Both the position numbers and the translations under genes were made by a program. From Cordilura impudica (taxonomy: Eukaryota > Arthropoda > Insecta > Diptera > Scathophagidae): 64,000 nucleotides of DNA. Below are positions 1 to 11,570 of this stretch, one piece after another. The stretch is from positions 340,924,196 through 340,988,195 of the forward strand of contig OY821517.1 in NCBI GenBank assembly GCA_963682025.1, in the 5' to 3' direction. The notes below the pieces were generated by a model. It worked only from the letters and a program-made list of their open reading frames with translations. It did no database searches and was not told the origin of the DNA. Position 1 is the first letter of the stretch. Every line of letters begins with the position of its first letter.

Positions 1-190
1 ATTTTTTTAAAAATGTACTTTAAAAAAAATTACGAAACTGTACTTTTCAAGAAAAATTACTTTTTGCAAGAAAAATTACTTTTTAAAGAAAATGTACATT
101 TTTAAGGAATATTTTTTTAAAAAAATTTTTTTAAATATTTTTTTTTTTTAATTTTTAAATAAAAAATATAAATCGTCCAATTATTAATAG
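1..190. other. AT-rich low-complexity DNA, no gene seen
   Basis: Imperfect short A/T repeats with recurring AAGAAAAATTACTTTTT-like words. I see no coding, RNA or element signal. Confidence 0.5.
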
Positions 191-460
191 TTGTATACCC
201 TCCATAACGCTATGCAGAGAGTATATATCAGTTTGTCATTCGTATTGAAAAATGATTTTGCGACGCATATAGTATATATTCCTGATCCTTATAACAACTG
301 AAGCCAATGTAGCCATATCCGTCCGCCTGTCTATTGAAATCATGATCATTCACAAAATAAACTATGTATTTGGGTAGACTTTGGATAATATTGGTATCTA
401 AATTGGAGTAAATTGGAAAGTATCGTGCCAAGATATGGAGACACCTCAAAAAAATTTTAA
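191..460 (+). mobile_element. INE-1/DINE-1-like non-autonomous Helitron, partial (family 2)
   Basis: The left end reads GTATACCCTCCA. Shared landmarks with copies at 16160-16606 and 25884-26379 follow: an AGTATATAT block, TGATCCTTATAACAACT, a short TCCGTCCGCCTGTC stretch, then TTGAAAT and a TCATTCACAAA word. This order (TATACCC start, 'TTGATCC' block, GTCY microsatellite, 'TTGAAAT') is typical of the fly INE-1/DINE-1/mini-me elements, which belong to the Helitron/Helentron class and encode nothing. The right part fades after about 460 and the terminal hairpin is not seen, so the copy is 3'-truncated or decayed. An open frame across it is a by-product. Confidence 0.6.
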
Positions 461-745
461 AAACTCAGTTTATTATTTTTATTCTGAAAATTTAAAAAAA
501 AAACAAATGTTTTTAAAGCAATCGATATTTTAAAAATTAATTTTTCAGGTAAGAATTTTTTCAAATGAGCTATGAATTTACTATTAGTTGAAAGTGTTAG
601 GATTTAAACAGTATTTAAAAAATTATTACTTGCATTAGTAGCAAAGAAATTATTAATACTATAAAATATGCCCTCAATTAGTATTAATCATAAGCCGGAG
701 TTTAAAATCATGTTTTCAAGCCAAAATAAAACAAGCCAAAATAAC

Positions 746-835
746 ACATATACTACTTAAAATCTATATCACAGTAGACTCAGTCTACTCTGTGATTTTA
801 TAAACAACTGTGATATAGGTTTTAAGTAGTATATG
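746..835. repeat. Nested inverted repeat (hairpin)
   Basis: The arm at about 746-773 is the reverse complement of 808-835 over 28 bp with one mismatch (it begins CATATACTACTT). Inside it, CACAGTAGACT and AGTCTACTCTGTG form a second imperfect palindrome. It may be a relic of a small foldback element. I see no clear target duplication. Confidence 0.7.
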
Positions 836-2111
836 TTTCTTGTATTTTTTTTATAAAAAATGTTTTAGTTAGTTTACAATTTTTTCATAAATATTCCCTT
901 GAAAATGTCGACAACAAATCGATGAAACTTCGGGTATAAAAATGAAATAAAAAGTATTTTATTTGTATTGGAAAAACGACCAGTAAGCTCGATAAATAAA
1001 AACCAATTTTAACAAATGTTGCAAATCTTTTACTTAGTACTTAGTTTCATTTATAAACTTAGTTTTTGTTAAGATTTAAGATTTAGCGACCTGATTTATA
1101 ATTTAAGGCAATTTTAAAAAACAGTATTTATAGAATAATTCAATCTTTCTTAATATTAATTTAATAACTCTCAAATTCTGGCTCTCCAAATTAATTTTAT
1201 TAGAAAATTTTTCTTGAAAATTTTTATGATTTTCAAAAATTTTAAATTTTTGATATTATTAAAACATTTTGAAATCTATATTAAACAAAAAAGAATATTA
1301 TTATCTATTGATTATCTGCAAAATGCTATTTTAATTACCTAACTCTTCAGAGGGTTAAATTCATTCTGATTTAAATATTTTTATTTTTACTTTTGTTTTC
1401 CCTGTTGGCCTGGCCATCCTGTCCTCTGATATTTACCCATCATATGTGTGTTGCATGAGTCATTTGTAGTTTATGGATTTTTAATTAAAAAAAAAAAATA
1501 TTTGTGGTTTTCTGCTGGATTTAGTGGATGATTTTGTTTTTATTATTTTTGGCACGATCTCAAAATTTTGTATGATATTGAATTTTGCGTGTTTTGCGTT
1601 CTCATTTGGCTTGTCTTACGAATAATATATTTTTTTTGTTTTTTTTTTTTTTTTTTATTATTTAAATTGCAGTTAAGTGTTAACATTTTGTTGTTGATGA
1701 ATACAAATTTTGTTATTCTCTATATTCTTACAAGCGAAGATGTTGTATAAGGAAAACTTAGTTCCGCATTATATACATGAGAGCCTTTATCTTAGTATTG
1801 GTAATTTTTTTTTTTTTTAATTTTTGAAAGTTAATAAAATTATTTAAAAAAATATCTGGTACTATTAAATCATACACCAGTTGGTACTAAACAGTGTCAA
1901 TGGCACTGATACGGAAGTTCTCCTCATGGCAATACCACAGACAGACTATTTTATATATATTTTTTTTTTTTTTTTCAAATTCACTTATGAATTTTAATAA
2001 TGAAACCATTAAGAAGTTAATGATTTTTATAGCATCAGAAAGCTAAAAGTATAAAGTATCTAAACCAGGCTTAAAAAATTTAAATTTCTTAATAAATAAA
2101 GCAAATTTTTA

Positions 2112-2119
2112 ATTTATTC
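2112..2119. repeat. Target-site duplication (left), ATTTATTC
   Basis: Eight bases directly before the foldback element; matches 2921-2928 (ATCTATTC) at 7 of 8 positions. Confidence 0.6.
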
Positions 2120-2920
2120 CAGAGTTCAGAAAAAAACACACACTGAATAAAAAACTCGTACATATATGTAAACAAACATAACTTAGACCAACACACACAT
2201 ATTTTTATTTTCATATCAATTATGTTTGTTTTTAAATTTTCTTCGGTGCCCAACACAACCATGACTGTGTTCGTTTTAATATTTCGTTATTTACACGAAC
2301 ATTTTTCTATCACGTACTTTTTGTTTCAATCACACATAAAGCACACATTTTTGAGTGTTGCTTTATTTGAAGTTCATGTTCTAGTACGTGTACTGAAAAA
2401 AAAAAAACACAGAACATGTACAATAAACAGGTTCGAGTTCAGTTATATTTTAAGTCGTGTTGTGGCTCGTGTACTAAGAAAAAATAGAACATGTACAATA
2501 AACAGGTTCGAGTTCAGTTATATTTTAAACACGACTTAAAATATAACTGAACTCGAACCTGTTTATTGTACATGTTCTGTTTTTTCTTACTACACGAGCC
2601 ACAACACGACTTAAAATATAACTGAACTCGAACCTGTTTATTGTACATGTTCTGTGTTTTTTTTCACTACACGTACCAGAACATGAACTTCAAATAAAGC
2701 AACACTCAAAAATGTGCGCTTTATGTGTGATTGAAACAAAAAGTATGTGATACAAAAATGTTCGTGTAAATAACGAAATATTAAAAGGAACACAGTCATG
2801 GTTGTGTTGGGCACCGTAGAAAATTTAGAAACGCACATAATTGATATGAAAATAAAGATATGTGTTGGCTGCATTTGAACAGAACATTGTGTGTTTCATG
2901 TGTGTATTTTCTGAACCTTG
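2120..2920. mobile_element. hAT-like foldback element, short copy
   Basis: 801 bp made almost wholly of two inverted arms meeting near 2530. It begins CAGAGTTCAGAAAA and ends with the complement of CAAGGTTCAGAAAA. It is flanked by an 8-bp direct repeat with one mismatch. CAGAG-type ends with 8-bp target duplications are hallmarks of the hAT superfamily (hobo, Hermes, Tol2). Each arm carries two copies of a 75-bp tandem unit containing ACATGTACAATAAACAGG (left-arm units start near 2414 and 2489), a build resembling Foldback/Galileo elements. No transposase is encoded, so it is non-autonomous. The longer relative is at 35732-37858. Superfamily assignment is inference from ends and duplication length. 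Confidence 0.75.
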
Positions 2921-2928
2921 ATCTATTC
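2921..2928. repeat. Target-site duplication (right), ATCTATTC
   Basis: Partner of 2112-2119, one mismatch. Confidence 0.6.
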
Positions 2929-3929
2929 TAAAATACCATACCATCATAATTAATAATAGTCATACGTGCTGGTGTACAGAAAATTTTGATTAACGATTTA
3001 CAAGCCTAAATTATGTCAAATTGTGGGAAAAAATGATTAATATAAATAAATAATAAACTTAGGAAACTTTACAAATATTTATTAATCTCTTTAAAAAAAA
3101 TATATAGAATTCTTAGGTGCGGCTTAGAGCTCAAATGATAAATGTTTTTTTAATATCGCCAAAACCACTCCATTACAATTCGCTATTCTATTATCTAAAT
3201 GTCATTGATCGTTCTGCTTCAATTTGTTATATCAACATAAATTCTAGTCTTTAGCACCGAAACCTCCCAGTACTTCCATATGTAGCAATGAATTTCTCTA
3301 TTTTGTTTTAATGTTCCTAACTACATGTTTTCATACTTCCGGTTTGTTTTACCAACACAATTTATATGTGGTTTTTATTGCTTTCGTTTGTTATGGTTGT
3401 CATTTAGTTTATAATACCTTCAGTTTTTATGTTTGGTGACATGCAAAAACATAAAAAGTCCACTTTTTTTCGAAAGATTTGTTTGTGTTGTAGGCTCAAT
3501 GACTTGGAAGAACCCATACAAAAGAAAGAAGAAAAAAACATGCAACATAAAATATATTATTTCTAGGAATTTTCGCTAAAGATTATGTTGTTGTTTTTAT
3601 TATTTTTTTTATGAATTTGAAGAAAACAAAAATGCTTGAAATTTATTAAGGTTTTGTTTAATTTCTTTTTAACGCGAAAGGTGTTACAAAAAATATGTTA
3701 AAGCTTTCTTGAAAATATGTAAGGAATGTGTAAATAGGAGAACCATAACGGAAAAATATGAACAATCTGTAACGAGATTTTAAATACTTAAATTTTATTC
3801 ATGAGTCTTTTTTACAGTAGACTCTTAAATTCAGAGGCTTTTAGACTCTAAAAAAAAATATTAAAATATAGAAGAAGTTTTCGTATAAAACAAAACGCTT
3901 TGATTTAGATAATTATTTATGAAATTCAA
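2929..3929. other. Unassigned intergenic DNA
   Basis: Somewhat less AT-biased than its surroundings around 3120-3500. I see no repeat match within the window and no coding signal. Confidence 0.4.
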
Positions 3930-6900
3930 TAAATGAGAATTTTTAAAAATATATGCGAAAACAAGCATTTAAAGCAAAATATGCAAAAACATTTATTTAA
4001 AGCAAGATATGCAAAAATATGCAACTGCAAATTGATTATCATTTATTGCAAATTAATTTTTTTAGATATATAATTCAATAAATAAAAATTTCTATGCAAA
4101 TATTCCACAAAAAAACAGTTATAGCAAAAATGTGCAACTAAAAATTTATGTCGTTTTTTCTTTTTATTTTATTGATTCAGATAGATATTTATGAAACAAG
4201 CTCAATAAACGAGAATTAAAAAAAAAAATATGTGAGAGCAGGCATTTATAGCAAAATATGCGAAAACGTGCATTTAAAGCAATAAATATAAATATAATAA
4301 TTAATTAAATATACACCTAGAAGTTGATTCGATTTTATTGTAAAGTTATAAATATTTCTGAAAAAAAGTTCAATAAATGGACATTTTGCTGAAAATGTGC
4401 AAAAAAAGCATTTAAAGCAAAATATGCAAAAATATGCAACGAGAAATTGAGACCATATTATTGTAAATTTATCGTTATCGAAATATATTTATGAGCGAAT
4501 TACAATAAATGGGCATTTTGCTGAAAATATGAAAAATCAAGCATTTAAAGCAAAATATGCAACAAAAAATATGGAACTACAAATCGATGACCATTTATTG
4601 TACTTTAATTTATTCACATAAATAACTCCATAAATGAGCATTTTTGTGCAAAATAACCCACAGAAAAGCAGTTGTAAAAGAATATGCATATAAAAAATTA
4701 TACCATTTTTCTTGTAAATTTATTAATAAATTTATTTTATGCAAAATAACCCACAAAAAAGCAGTTGTAGCAAAATATGCATATAAAAAAATGATACCAT
4801 TTTTCTTGTAAATTTATTAATAGGACATATAGTTATTAAAAAAGTTCAATAAACGACAATTTTGTTGCAAATAAACAAAAAAAAATCATTTAAAGCAAAA
4901 TATGCTTAAATATGCTAAATTTATTGATTCGTATAGATATTTATGGAAATATTTCAATACATAAGCTGGTTGATGAAAATAAGCAAAATCATGCTTTTAA
5001 AGCAAAAAATGCAAAAAATATGCAAATTTAAATCGTTATAATTTTGTTGTAAATTTATTGAATCAGATGGATATTTATGAAAAATTTAAAACAAAACCCG
5101 TTTTCATGAAAATGAAAAAAAAAAATAAGAAATTAAGTCAAAAATGCAAAAATATGCCAAAATATGCAACTGTGATTTAATTCATTTTACTGCAAATTTA
5201 TCGTTTTGCACAAACATGTATGCCAAAAAATATAATATATGATAATTTTGATGATACTGAGCAAGAACAAACATTTATAGCAAAATATGCAAAAATATGC
5301 CACTAAAAATCGATGTAATTTTTCTTGTAAATATTTATATTGATTCGCATAGATGTTTATAAAAACATTTCATTAAATGATTATTTTGATGAAAATAAGC
5401 AAAAATATGCATTTAAAGCAAAATAAGCAATTATATGCAACTACAAATCCATGCCATGTTGAAGCAAATTTATTGATTTGTATAGATATTTATAAAAATG
5501 ATCAATAAATGAGCATTTTGTTGCAAATGAGAAAAGACATGCGTTTCAGCAAAATATGCAAGAAATATGCAACTGAAAATTGATATAATTTTTCATGCAA
5601 ATTTATTGATTCGCACAAATATTTATGAAAAAAGTTCAACATATGAACGTGTTGATGAAGATAAGCCAAACATGCATTTAAAGCAAAATAAGCAAAAATA
5701 TGCAACTACACATACAAGACATTTTTAATTAAATTTGTTATTAAAAAAATTCAATAAATTAGCATTTTGTATTTTTTGACAAAATATGCAAAAATATGCC
5801 ACTATAAATCGATGTTATTTTTCATCGGACAGATATTTGTGAAAAAACTTAAAAATTGCGCATGAAAAAACTACAAAAAAAGTAAAATATGCAAAAATAT
5901 TCAACTTCAATTTGAATTAATTACATTGTATATTTATTGCTTCGCCAAGATATTTATGAAAAATAATTCTATAAATGATAATTTTGATTAAAAAAAAATA
6001 GCAAAATTATGCGTTTAAAGCAAAATAAGCAAAAATATGCAATCATAAATCAATGTCATTTTTCTTCTAAATTTATTTATTCGGACAGATATCTATCAAA
6101 AAGGTTAAGAAATGCGCATTTTAATGCATATATGCAAAAATATGCATTTAAAGTAAAATATGCACAAAAATATGCACAAAAATATGCAACTTACAAATTA
6201 AGGCTAGTTTTACCGCAAATTTATTTATTCGGATATATATACATATATGAGAGAAGTTTAATAAATAGGCATATTTATGAATTAAGGCAAATACCTACAC
6301 TAATAGCCAAATATGCAAAAATATACAACCACAAATCGATGCCTTTTTCTTTTCCAACATTAATTTAATGACATAGATATTTAAGAAAAATTAAAAAAAA
6401 TAGGATTTTTGTAAAAAAAAAATAAATAAGCAAAAGCATGCAATTATAGCAAAATATGCAAAAATATGCAACCACAAATCGATGTCATTTTCTTGTATTT
6501 TTTTTCTCGAATAGATATTTAAGAAAAAAATATTAATCATTTTGATGATGCTAAGCATAAACATGCATTTAAAGCTATGCAAAAAAAAAAATCCAACACA
6601 AACTGATAAATATTTATGAAAAAAAAATTCAATAAATGAGCCTTTTAAGGAAAATATGCTAAAACAAGCATTTAAAAGAAAATAAGCAAAAATATGCAAC
6701 TAAGTATCGATGTTTCTATGTAATTTTATTCATCCTGATAGATATTTATGAAAAAGGTTTAAAAATGTGCATTTTAATGAAAATATTAAAAAGTATAAAA
6801 TAATTAATATATGCAAAAATATGCAATTTAGGTATGCAAAAATATGCAACTACAATTTAACTCAAATCGATGGAATTTTCCTTGCAAATTTATTGATTCG

Positions 6901-8074
6901 CACAGATATTTATGAATAAACTTCAATAAATTCGCCTGTTGATGAAAAACATGAATTTATAGCAAAAAAAAATCAAAAATATGCAACTATATATCGATGC
7001 CATTTCATTATAAATTTATTGAGTCGTATAGATATTTATGATAAAGATTAAAAAAATGTGAATTTTGATGAAAATATGCACCAAAAAAATAAAAAAAAAA
7101 AGCAAAATATGTAAAAATATGCAACAAGAATTTGAATTTATTTTCACGCAAATTTGCTGTTTTGCACAGATATTATGAAAAAAAAATTCAGTAAAGCATA
7201 TTTTTGATGAAAATAAGAGAAGACATATACATATTTATAACGAAATATGCAAAAATATGCCACTAAAAATCTAAGAAATTTCCCTTGATAATTAAGTTAT
7301 TCGAAAAAGTATTCATAACAAAAATTCGCTAAAAAGATGCTTTTAAAGCAAAATATGCACAAAAATATGCAGCCACAAATCGATGTCATTTTTATAGCAA
7401 ATTTATATATTCGGATATATATTTATGGAAAAAGTTTAATAAGTGAACATATTGATGAAACTATGGAAATACCTGCATTTATAGCAAAATATGCAAAAAT
7501 ATGCATCCACAAATCAATGCAATTTTTCTTATAGATTTATTGGTTCGGATAGAGATTTATAGAAAAAAATCAATACATGAGCATTTTGATGATAATATGC
7601 ACAACCAAGCATTTAAAGCAAAATATGCAAAAAAAAAATATATATGCAACTACAAATACATGCCATTTTTATTGCAAATTTATATATTCGGATATACATG
7701 TTTATGGAAAAAGTTTTATATATATACAACACATATCGATGCCATTTTTAGGCAAAATTCATTTATTGAGAGAGATATTTACGAAAAAATTCAAAAAATT
7801 AGTATTTTGATTTAAAAAAAAATCAATAACATGCAATTATAGCAGAATATGCAAAAATATGCATCAACATGTCAATCCAATTTTTTATAAATATTTATTG
7901 ATTCGGAGAGAGCTTTATTGAAAAAATTCAATTCATGAGCATTTTGAGGAAAATATGCAAAAAACAAGAAGTTAAAGCAAAATTTGCAAAAACAAAACAA
8001 AAATATGCAACTACAAATCAATTTATTTTTTTTTTTGTAAATTTATTGATTCGTATAGATATTTATGAAAAAAT
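3930..8074. repeat. Satellite block, ~133-bp monomer, diverged
   Basis: Roughly 30 diverged tandem monomers. Each runs through GCATTTAAAGCAAAATATGC, a second AATATGCAAC word, AAATCGATGCCATTTT, GTAAATTTATTGATTCGGAT, AGATATTTATGAAAAA and GTTCAATAAATGAGCATTTT. Landmark spacing (CAATAAATG at 4371 and 4503; related words at 5503 and 5637) gives 132-134 bp. Open frames on both strands here are by-products of the repeat. The block is cut at 8074/11731 by the T-rich-core element, then resumes in phase. Related blocks occur at 13115-15850, 23080-23700 and 24056-25479. Confidence 0.85.
8069..8074. repeat. Candidate target duplication AAAAAT (left)
   Basis: Repeated at 11725-11730. Removing 8075-11730 restores a satellite monomer (TTTATGAAAAAAT joined to TCATTAAATGAG). 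Because the site is A-rich, the A run could instead be part of the element's end. Confidence 0.45.
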
Positions 8075-8269
8075 CATGTGAGTCCGATCACAGGGGAGAT
8101 GTGTAAACATCTAGTAATTAAAGTTTTTTTTATGGCACTTTTTTAAAATCAAACAGAAAGCGTTATCTATGTATCTCTTATAGCAATCAACTGCAGGAGC
8201 TCTGCTGATATAAAAATAATTTTTATTATTTATTATTTCAACCAACTAATTTTTAATTTTTCGTTTTTT

Positions 8270-8447
8270 ATTTTATATTTTTCATTTTTCATTTTTCGTC
8301 TTTCATTTTTCACTTTCCATATTTTATTTTTAATTTTTTTTTTAATAAACTTTTCATTTTTAATTTTTATTTTTCATTTTTATTTTCATTTTTTATTTTT
8401 CATTTTTCATTCTTTTTTTTCATTTTTCATTCTTTATTCTTCATTTT
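8270..8447 (+). repeat. T-rich minisatellite (core of copy 1, part a)
   Basis: Variants of ATTTTTCATTTTT and ATTTTTTATTTTT in imperfect tandem, interrupted at 8448 by a Helitron copy. Confidence 0.8.
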
Positions 8448-9226
8448 TATACCCTATACCACTATGTGGTTTGGGTATAATGACTTTGTGCTGCTGTTTG
8501 TAACAACCAAAAATATTTGACCTAGACCCATCTTTAATTATACCGATCGAATCAGAATCACTTTCTGAGCTGATTTAACAATGTCCGTCCGTCCGTCCGT
8601 CCGTCTGTGTGTCCATGTAAAGCTTGTAATCAAACTGCAGGTCGCAAATATGAATATATTTTGATGAAATTTGGTATTTAAGCTTTTATCTGCCATGGGA
8701 TGAACGCTATTGAAATTTGTGAGAATCGGTCCATGTTCAGACCTAGCCCCCATACAAATTACCCATATGAAATCGACATAAATTGCCATAAGATCCAAAT
8801 TGTCATATAGATCTTACTCAAATTGGGTTTGTATGCCTTCATTACATCCACTAATGAGTAGTCCAAAAATGCTCCCTTTGACCCCATATAGAGCTGCTTC
8901 CCGATCTTTACTTAAATCTATTAAAAACAAAAATATTGCACTGATTCTTCTCAAATTTTGTTTGTATATATTTTTGCAAAATACAAGAGACTTTACCAAA
9001 CATGATCAGGATCGGTCCATTTTTGGACCTAGTCCCTTCATAGATATATCATCCGATATGAACTTTTTCATATCTGCAGCCAAAAAATTTAATAAAAATC
9101 CCACTCAAATTTGGTTTTTGCTTATTTTCAATGTCCAGTTAGTTGGGCCTAAGAGATAGGGTTTCTAAACGCATGGTATAGGGTATCGTATAGTCGGTCT
9201 AGACCGACTATAATTTTCTTACTTGT
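8448..9226 (+). mobile_element. INE-1/DINE-1-like Helitron, GTCC family, copy A
   Basis: Begins TATACCCTATACCACTATG and ends with GGTATAGGGTATCG, a perfect 24-bp palindrome at 9189-9212 (half-site TATAGTCGGTCT), then AATTTTCTTACTTG. The subterminal words ATACCCTATACC and GGTATAGGGTAT are inverted repeats, as described for Helentron-type INE-1 relatives. Near 8584 lies a (GTCC)n microsatellite, the diagnostic feature of 'mini-me' elements in flies. No protein is encoded; open frames on both strands reappear in every copy and are by-products. The same family occurs at 9283-10066, 19964-20745 and 60966-61742. Confidence 0.75.
9189..9212. other. Perfect 24-bp terminal palindrome of Helitron copy A
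   Basis: Half-site TATAGTCGGTCT followed by its exact complement. It corresponds to the 3' hairpin of Helitron-class elements, about 12 bases from the inferred end. Confidence 0.8.
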
Positions 9227-9282
9227 TTGTTTTTAGTTTTTTATTTTTCATTCTTTATTTTTAATTTTTTTTTTTTAATTTT

Positions 9283-10066
9283 TATACCCTATACCACTAT
9301 GTGGTTTGGGTATAATGACTTTGTGCTGCTGTTTGTAACAACCAAAAATATTTGACCTAGACCCATCTTTAATTATACCGATCGAATCAGAATCACTTTT
9401 TGAGTTGATTTAACAATGTCCGTCCGTTCGTCCGTCCGTCCGTCCATCCGTCTGTGTGTCCATGTAAAGCTTGTAATCAAACTGCAGGTCGCAAATATGA
9501 ATATATTTTGATGAAATTTGGTATGTAAGCTTTCACCGGCCATGGGATGAACGCTATTGAAATTGGTGAGAATCGGTCCATGTTCAGACCTACCCCCATA
9601 CAAATTACCCCTATGAAATCGACATAAATTGCCATAAGATCCAAATTGTCATATAGATCTTACTCAAATTGGGTTTGTATGCCTTCATTACATCCACTAA
9701 TGAGTAGTCCAAAAATGCTCCCTTTGACCCCATATAGAGCTGCTTCCCGATCTTTACTTAAATCTATTAAAAAACAAAAATATTGCACTAATTGTTCTCA
9801 AATTTTGTTTGTATATATATTTTTTCAAAATACGAAAGACTTTACCAAACATGATCAAGATCGGTCCATTTTTAGACCTAGTACTCATATCGATATAGAA
9901 TCCGATATGAATTTTTTCATATCTGCAGCCAAAAAATTAATAAAAATCCCACTCAAATTTGGTTTTTGCTTATTTTCTATGTCCAGTTAGTTGGGCCTAA
10001 GAGATAGGGTTTCTAAACGCATGGTATAGGGTATCGTATGGTCGGTCTAGACCGACTATAATTTTC
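9283..10066 (+). mobile_element. INE-1/DINE-1-like Helitron, GTCC family, copy B
   Basis: Same orientation as copy A and separated from it by only ~56 bp of T-rich repeat. It shares copy A's private variants (for example TTTCTAAACGCATGG before the 3' end, unlike copy C), so A and B probably arose by duplication rather than by two insertions. The GTCC tract is longer and interrupted (with GTTC and ATCC variants). The terminal palindrome has one broken pair (GTATGG in place of GTATAG). Non-coding. Confidence 0.75.
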
Positions 10067-11570
10067 TTACTTGTTTATTTTTCATTTTTTATTTTTCATT
10101 TTTCATTTTTCATTTTTTTTTCATTTTTTATTTTTAATTTTGAGTTTTTCATTTTTCAATTTTTCATTTTTTATTTTTAATTTTTTTTCATTTTTCATTT
10201 TGCGTTTTTCATTTTTTATTTTTTATTTTTCATTTTTTATTTTTCATTTTTTATTTTTCATTTTTAATTTTCTTTTTTCATTTTTTAATTTTCATTTTTT
10301 ATTTTTCATTTTTTTTAATTTTTTATTTTTCATTTTTTATTTTTCATTCTTTATTTTTCATTTTTTGTTTTTAATTTTTTATTTTTAATTTTTTACTTTT
10401 TAATTTTTTTATTTTTAATTTTTTTTTTTCATTATTTAATTTTCATTTTTTATTTTTCATTTTTTGTTTTTAATTTTTTTTTTTTTGATTTTTTATTTTT
10501 CATTTTTTATTTTTCATTTTTTATATTTAATTCTTTATTTTTAATTTTTTATTTTTCATTTTTTATTTTTAATTTTTTTTTTTTTTATTTTTTAATTTTC
10601 ATTTTTTATTTTTCATTTTGCGTTTTTCATTTTCCATTTTTTATTTTTCATTTTTCAATTTTTCATTTTTATTTTTAATTTTCATTTTTTATTTTTCGTT
10701 TTTTATTTTTCATTTTTATTTTTCATTTTTCATTTTTTTTTTTCATTTTTCATTCTTTATTTTTCATTTTTTGTTTTTAGTTTTTTATTTTTCATTCTTT
10801 ATTTTTCATTTTTTTTTTAATTTTTTATTTTTCATTTTTTTTTTTTTTATTTTTCATTTTTTTCATTTTTATTTTTAATTTTGCGTCTTTCATTTTTCAA
10901 TTTTTCATTTTTTATTTTTTTTCATTTTTTATTTTTCATTTTGTATTTTTCATTTTGCGTTTTTTTATTTTTTATTCTTTATTTTTCATTTTTTATTTTT
11001 AATTTTTTATTTTTCATTTTTTTTTTTCATTTTTTATTTTTCATTGTTTATTTTTCATTTTTTATATTTCATTTTTTATTTTTCATTTTTCATTCTTTAT
11101 TTTTAATTTTTTGTTTTTAATTTTTTATTTTTCATTTTTACTTTTTTTTATTTTTTATTTTTTTTTTGCATTTTTTAATTTTCATTTTTTATTTTTCATT
11201 TTTTGTTTTTAATTTTTTTTTTAATTTTTTTATTTTTCATTTTTCATTTTTTATTTTTCATTTTTAATTTTTTATATTTCATTTTTTATTTTTCATTTTT
11301 CATTCTTTATTTTTCATTTTTTGTTTTTAATTTTTTATTTTTCATTTTTTAATTTCCATTTTTCATTTTTAAATTTTTCATTTTGGATTTTTCATTTTGC
11401 GTTTTTCACTTTTCATTTTTACTTTTCATTTTTTATTTTTTAGTTTTCATTTTTCATTTCTTAGTTTCCTTTTTCATTTTTTACTTTTAATTTTTCTTTC
11501 TTATTTTTCATTTTTCATTTCTTATTTTTCATTTTTCATTTTTTTTTTTTCATTTTTCATTTTGCATTTT
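10067..11570 (+). repeat. T-rich minisatellite (core of copy 1, main part)
   Basis: About 1.5 kb of TTTTTCATTTTT / TTTTTTATTTTT / TTTTTAATTTTT words with occasional GCG interruptions. It reads as long low-complexity Phe/Ile/Leu/Ser frames that are not genes. Confidence 0.85.

Larger units (their letters stand above)
471..2119. other. AT-rich intergenic DNA, no gene seen
   Basis: Poly-A/poly-T rich, with no open frame of convincing composition. The only structure I can support is the nested inverted repeat listed separately at 746-835. A short more GC-balanced patch lies near 1400-1450. Confidence 0.5.

Noticed and set aside
5502..7815. Many open frames on both strands in the 133-bp satellite
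   Set aside because: The same peptide fragments recur per monomer, in several frames and both strands; explained by the repeat.
3930..8074. CRISPR-like array
   Set aside because: The repeats are ~133-bp tandem monomers without distinct spacers, in eukaryotic DNA.
8538..9990. Open frames recurring in every GTCC Helitron copy (both strands)
   Set aside because: They are present in all four copies but shift, truncate and overlap on both strands; the family is non-coding.
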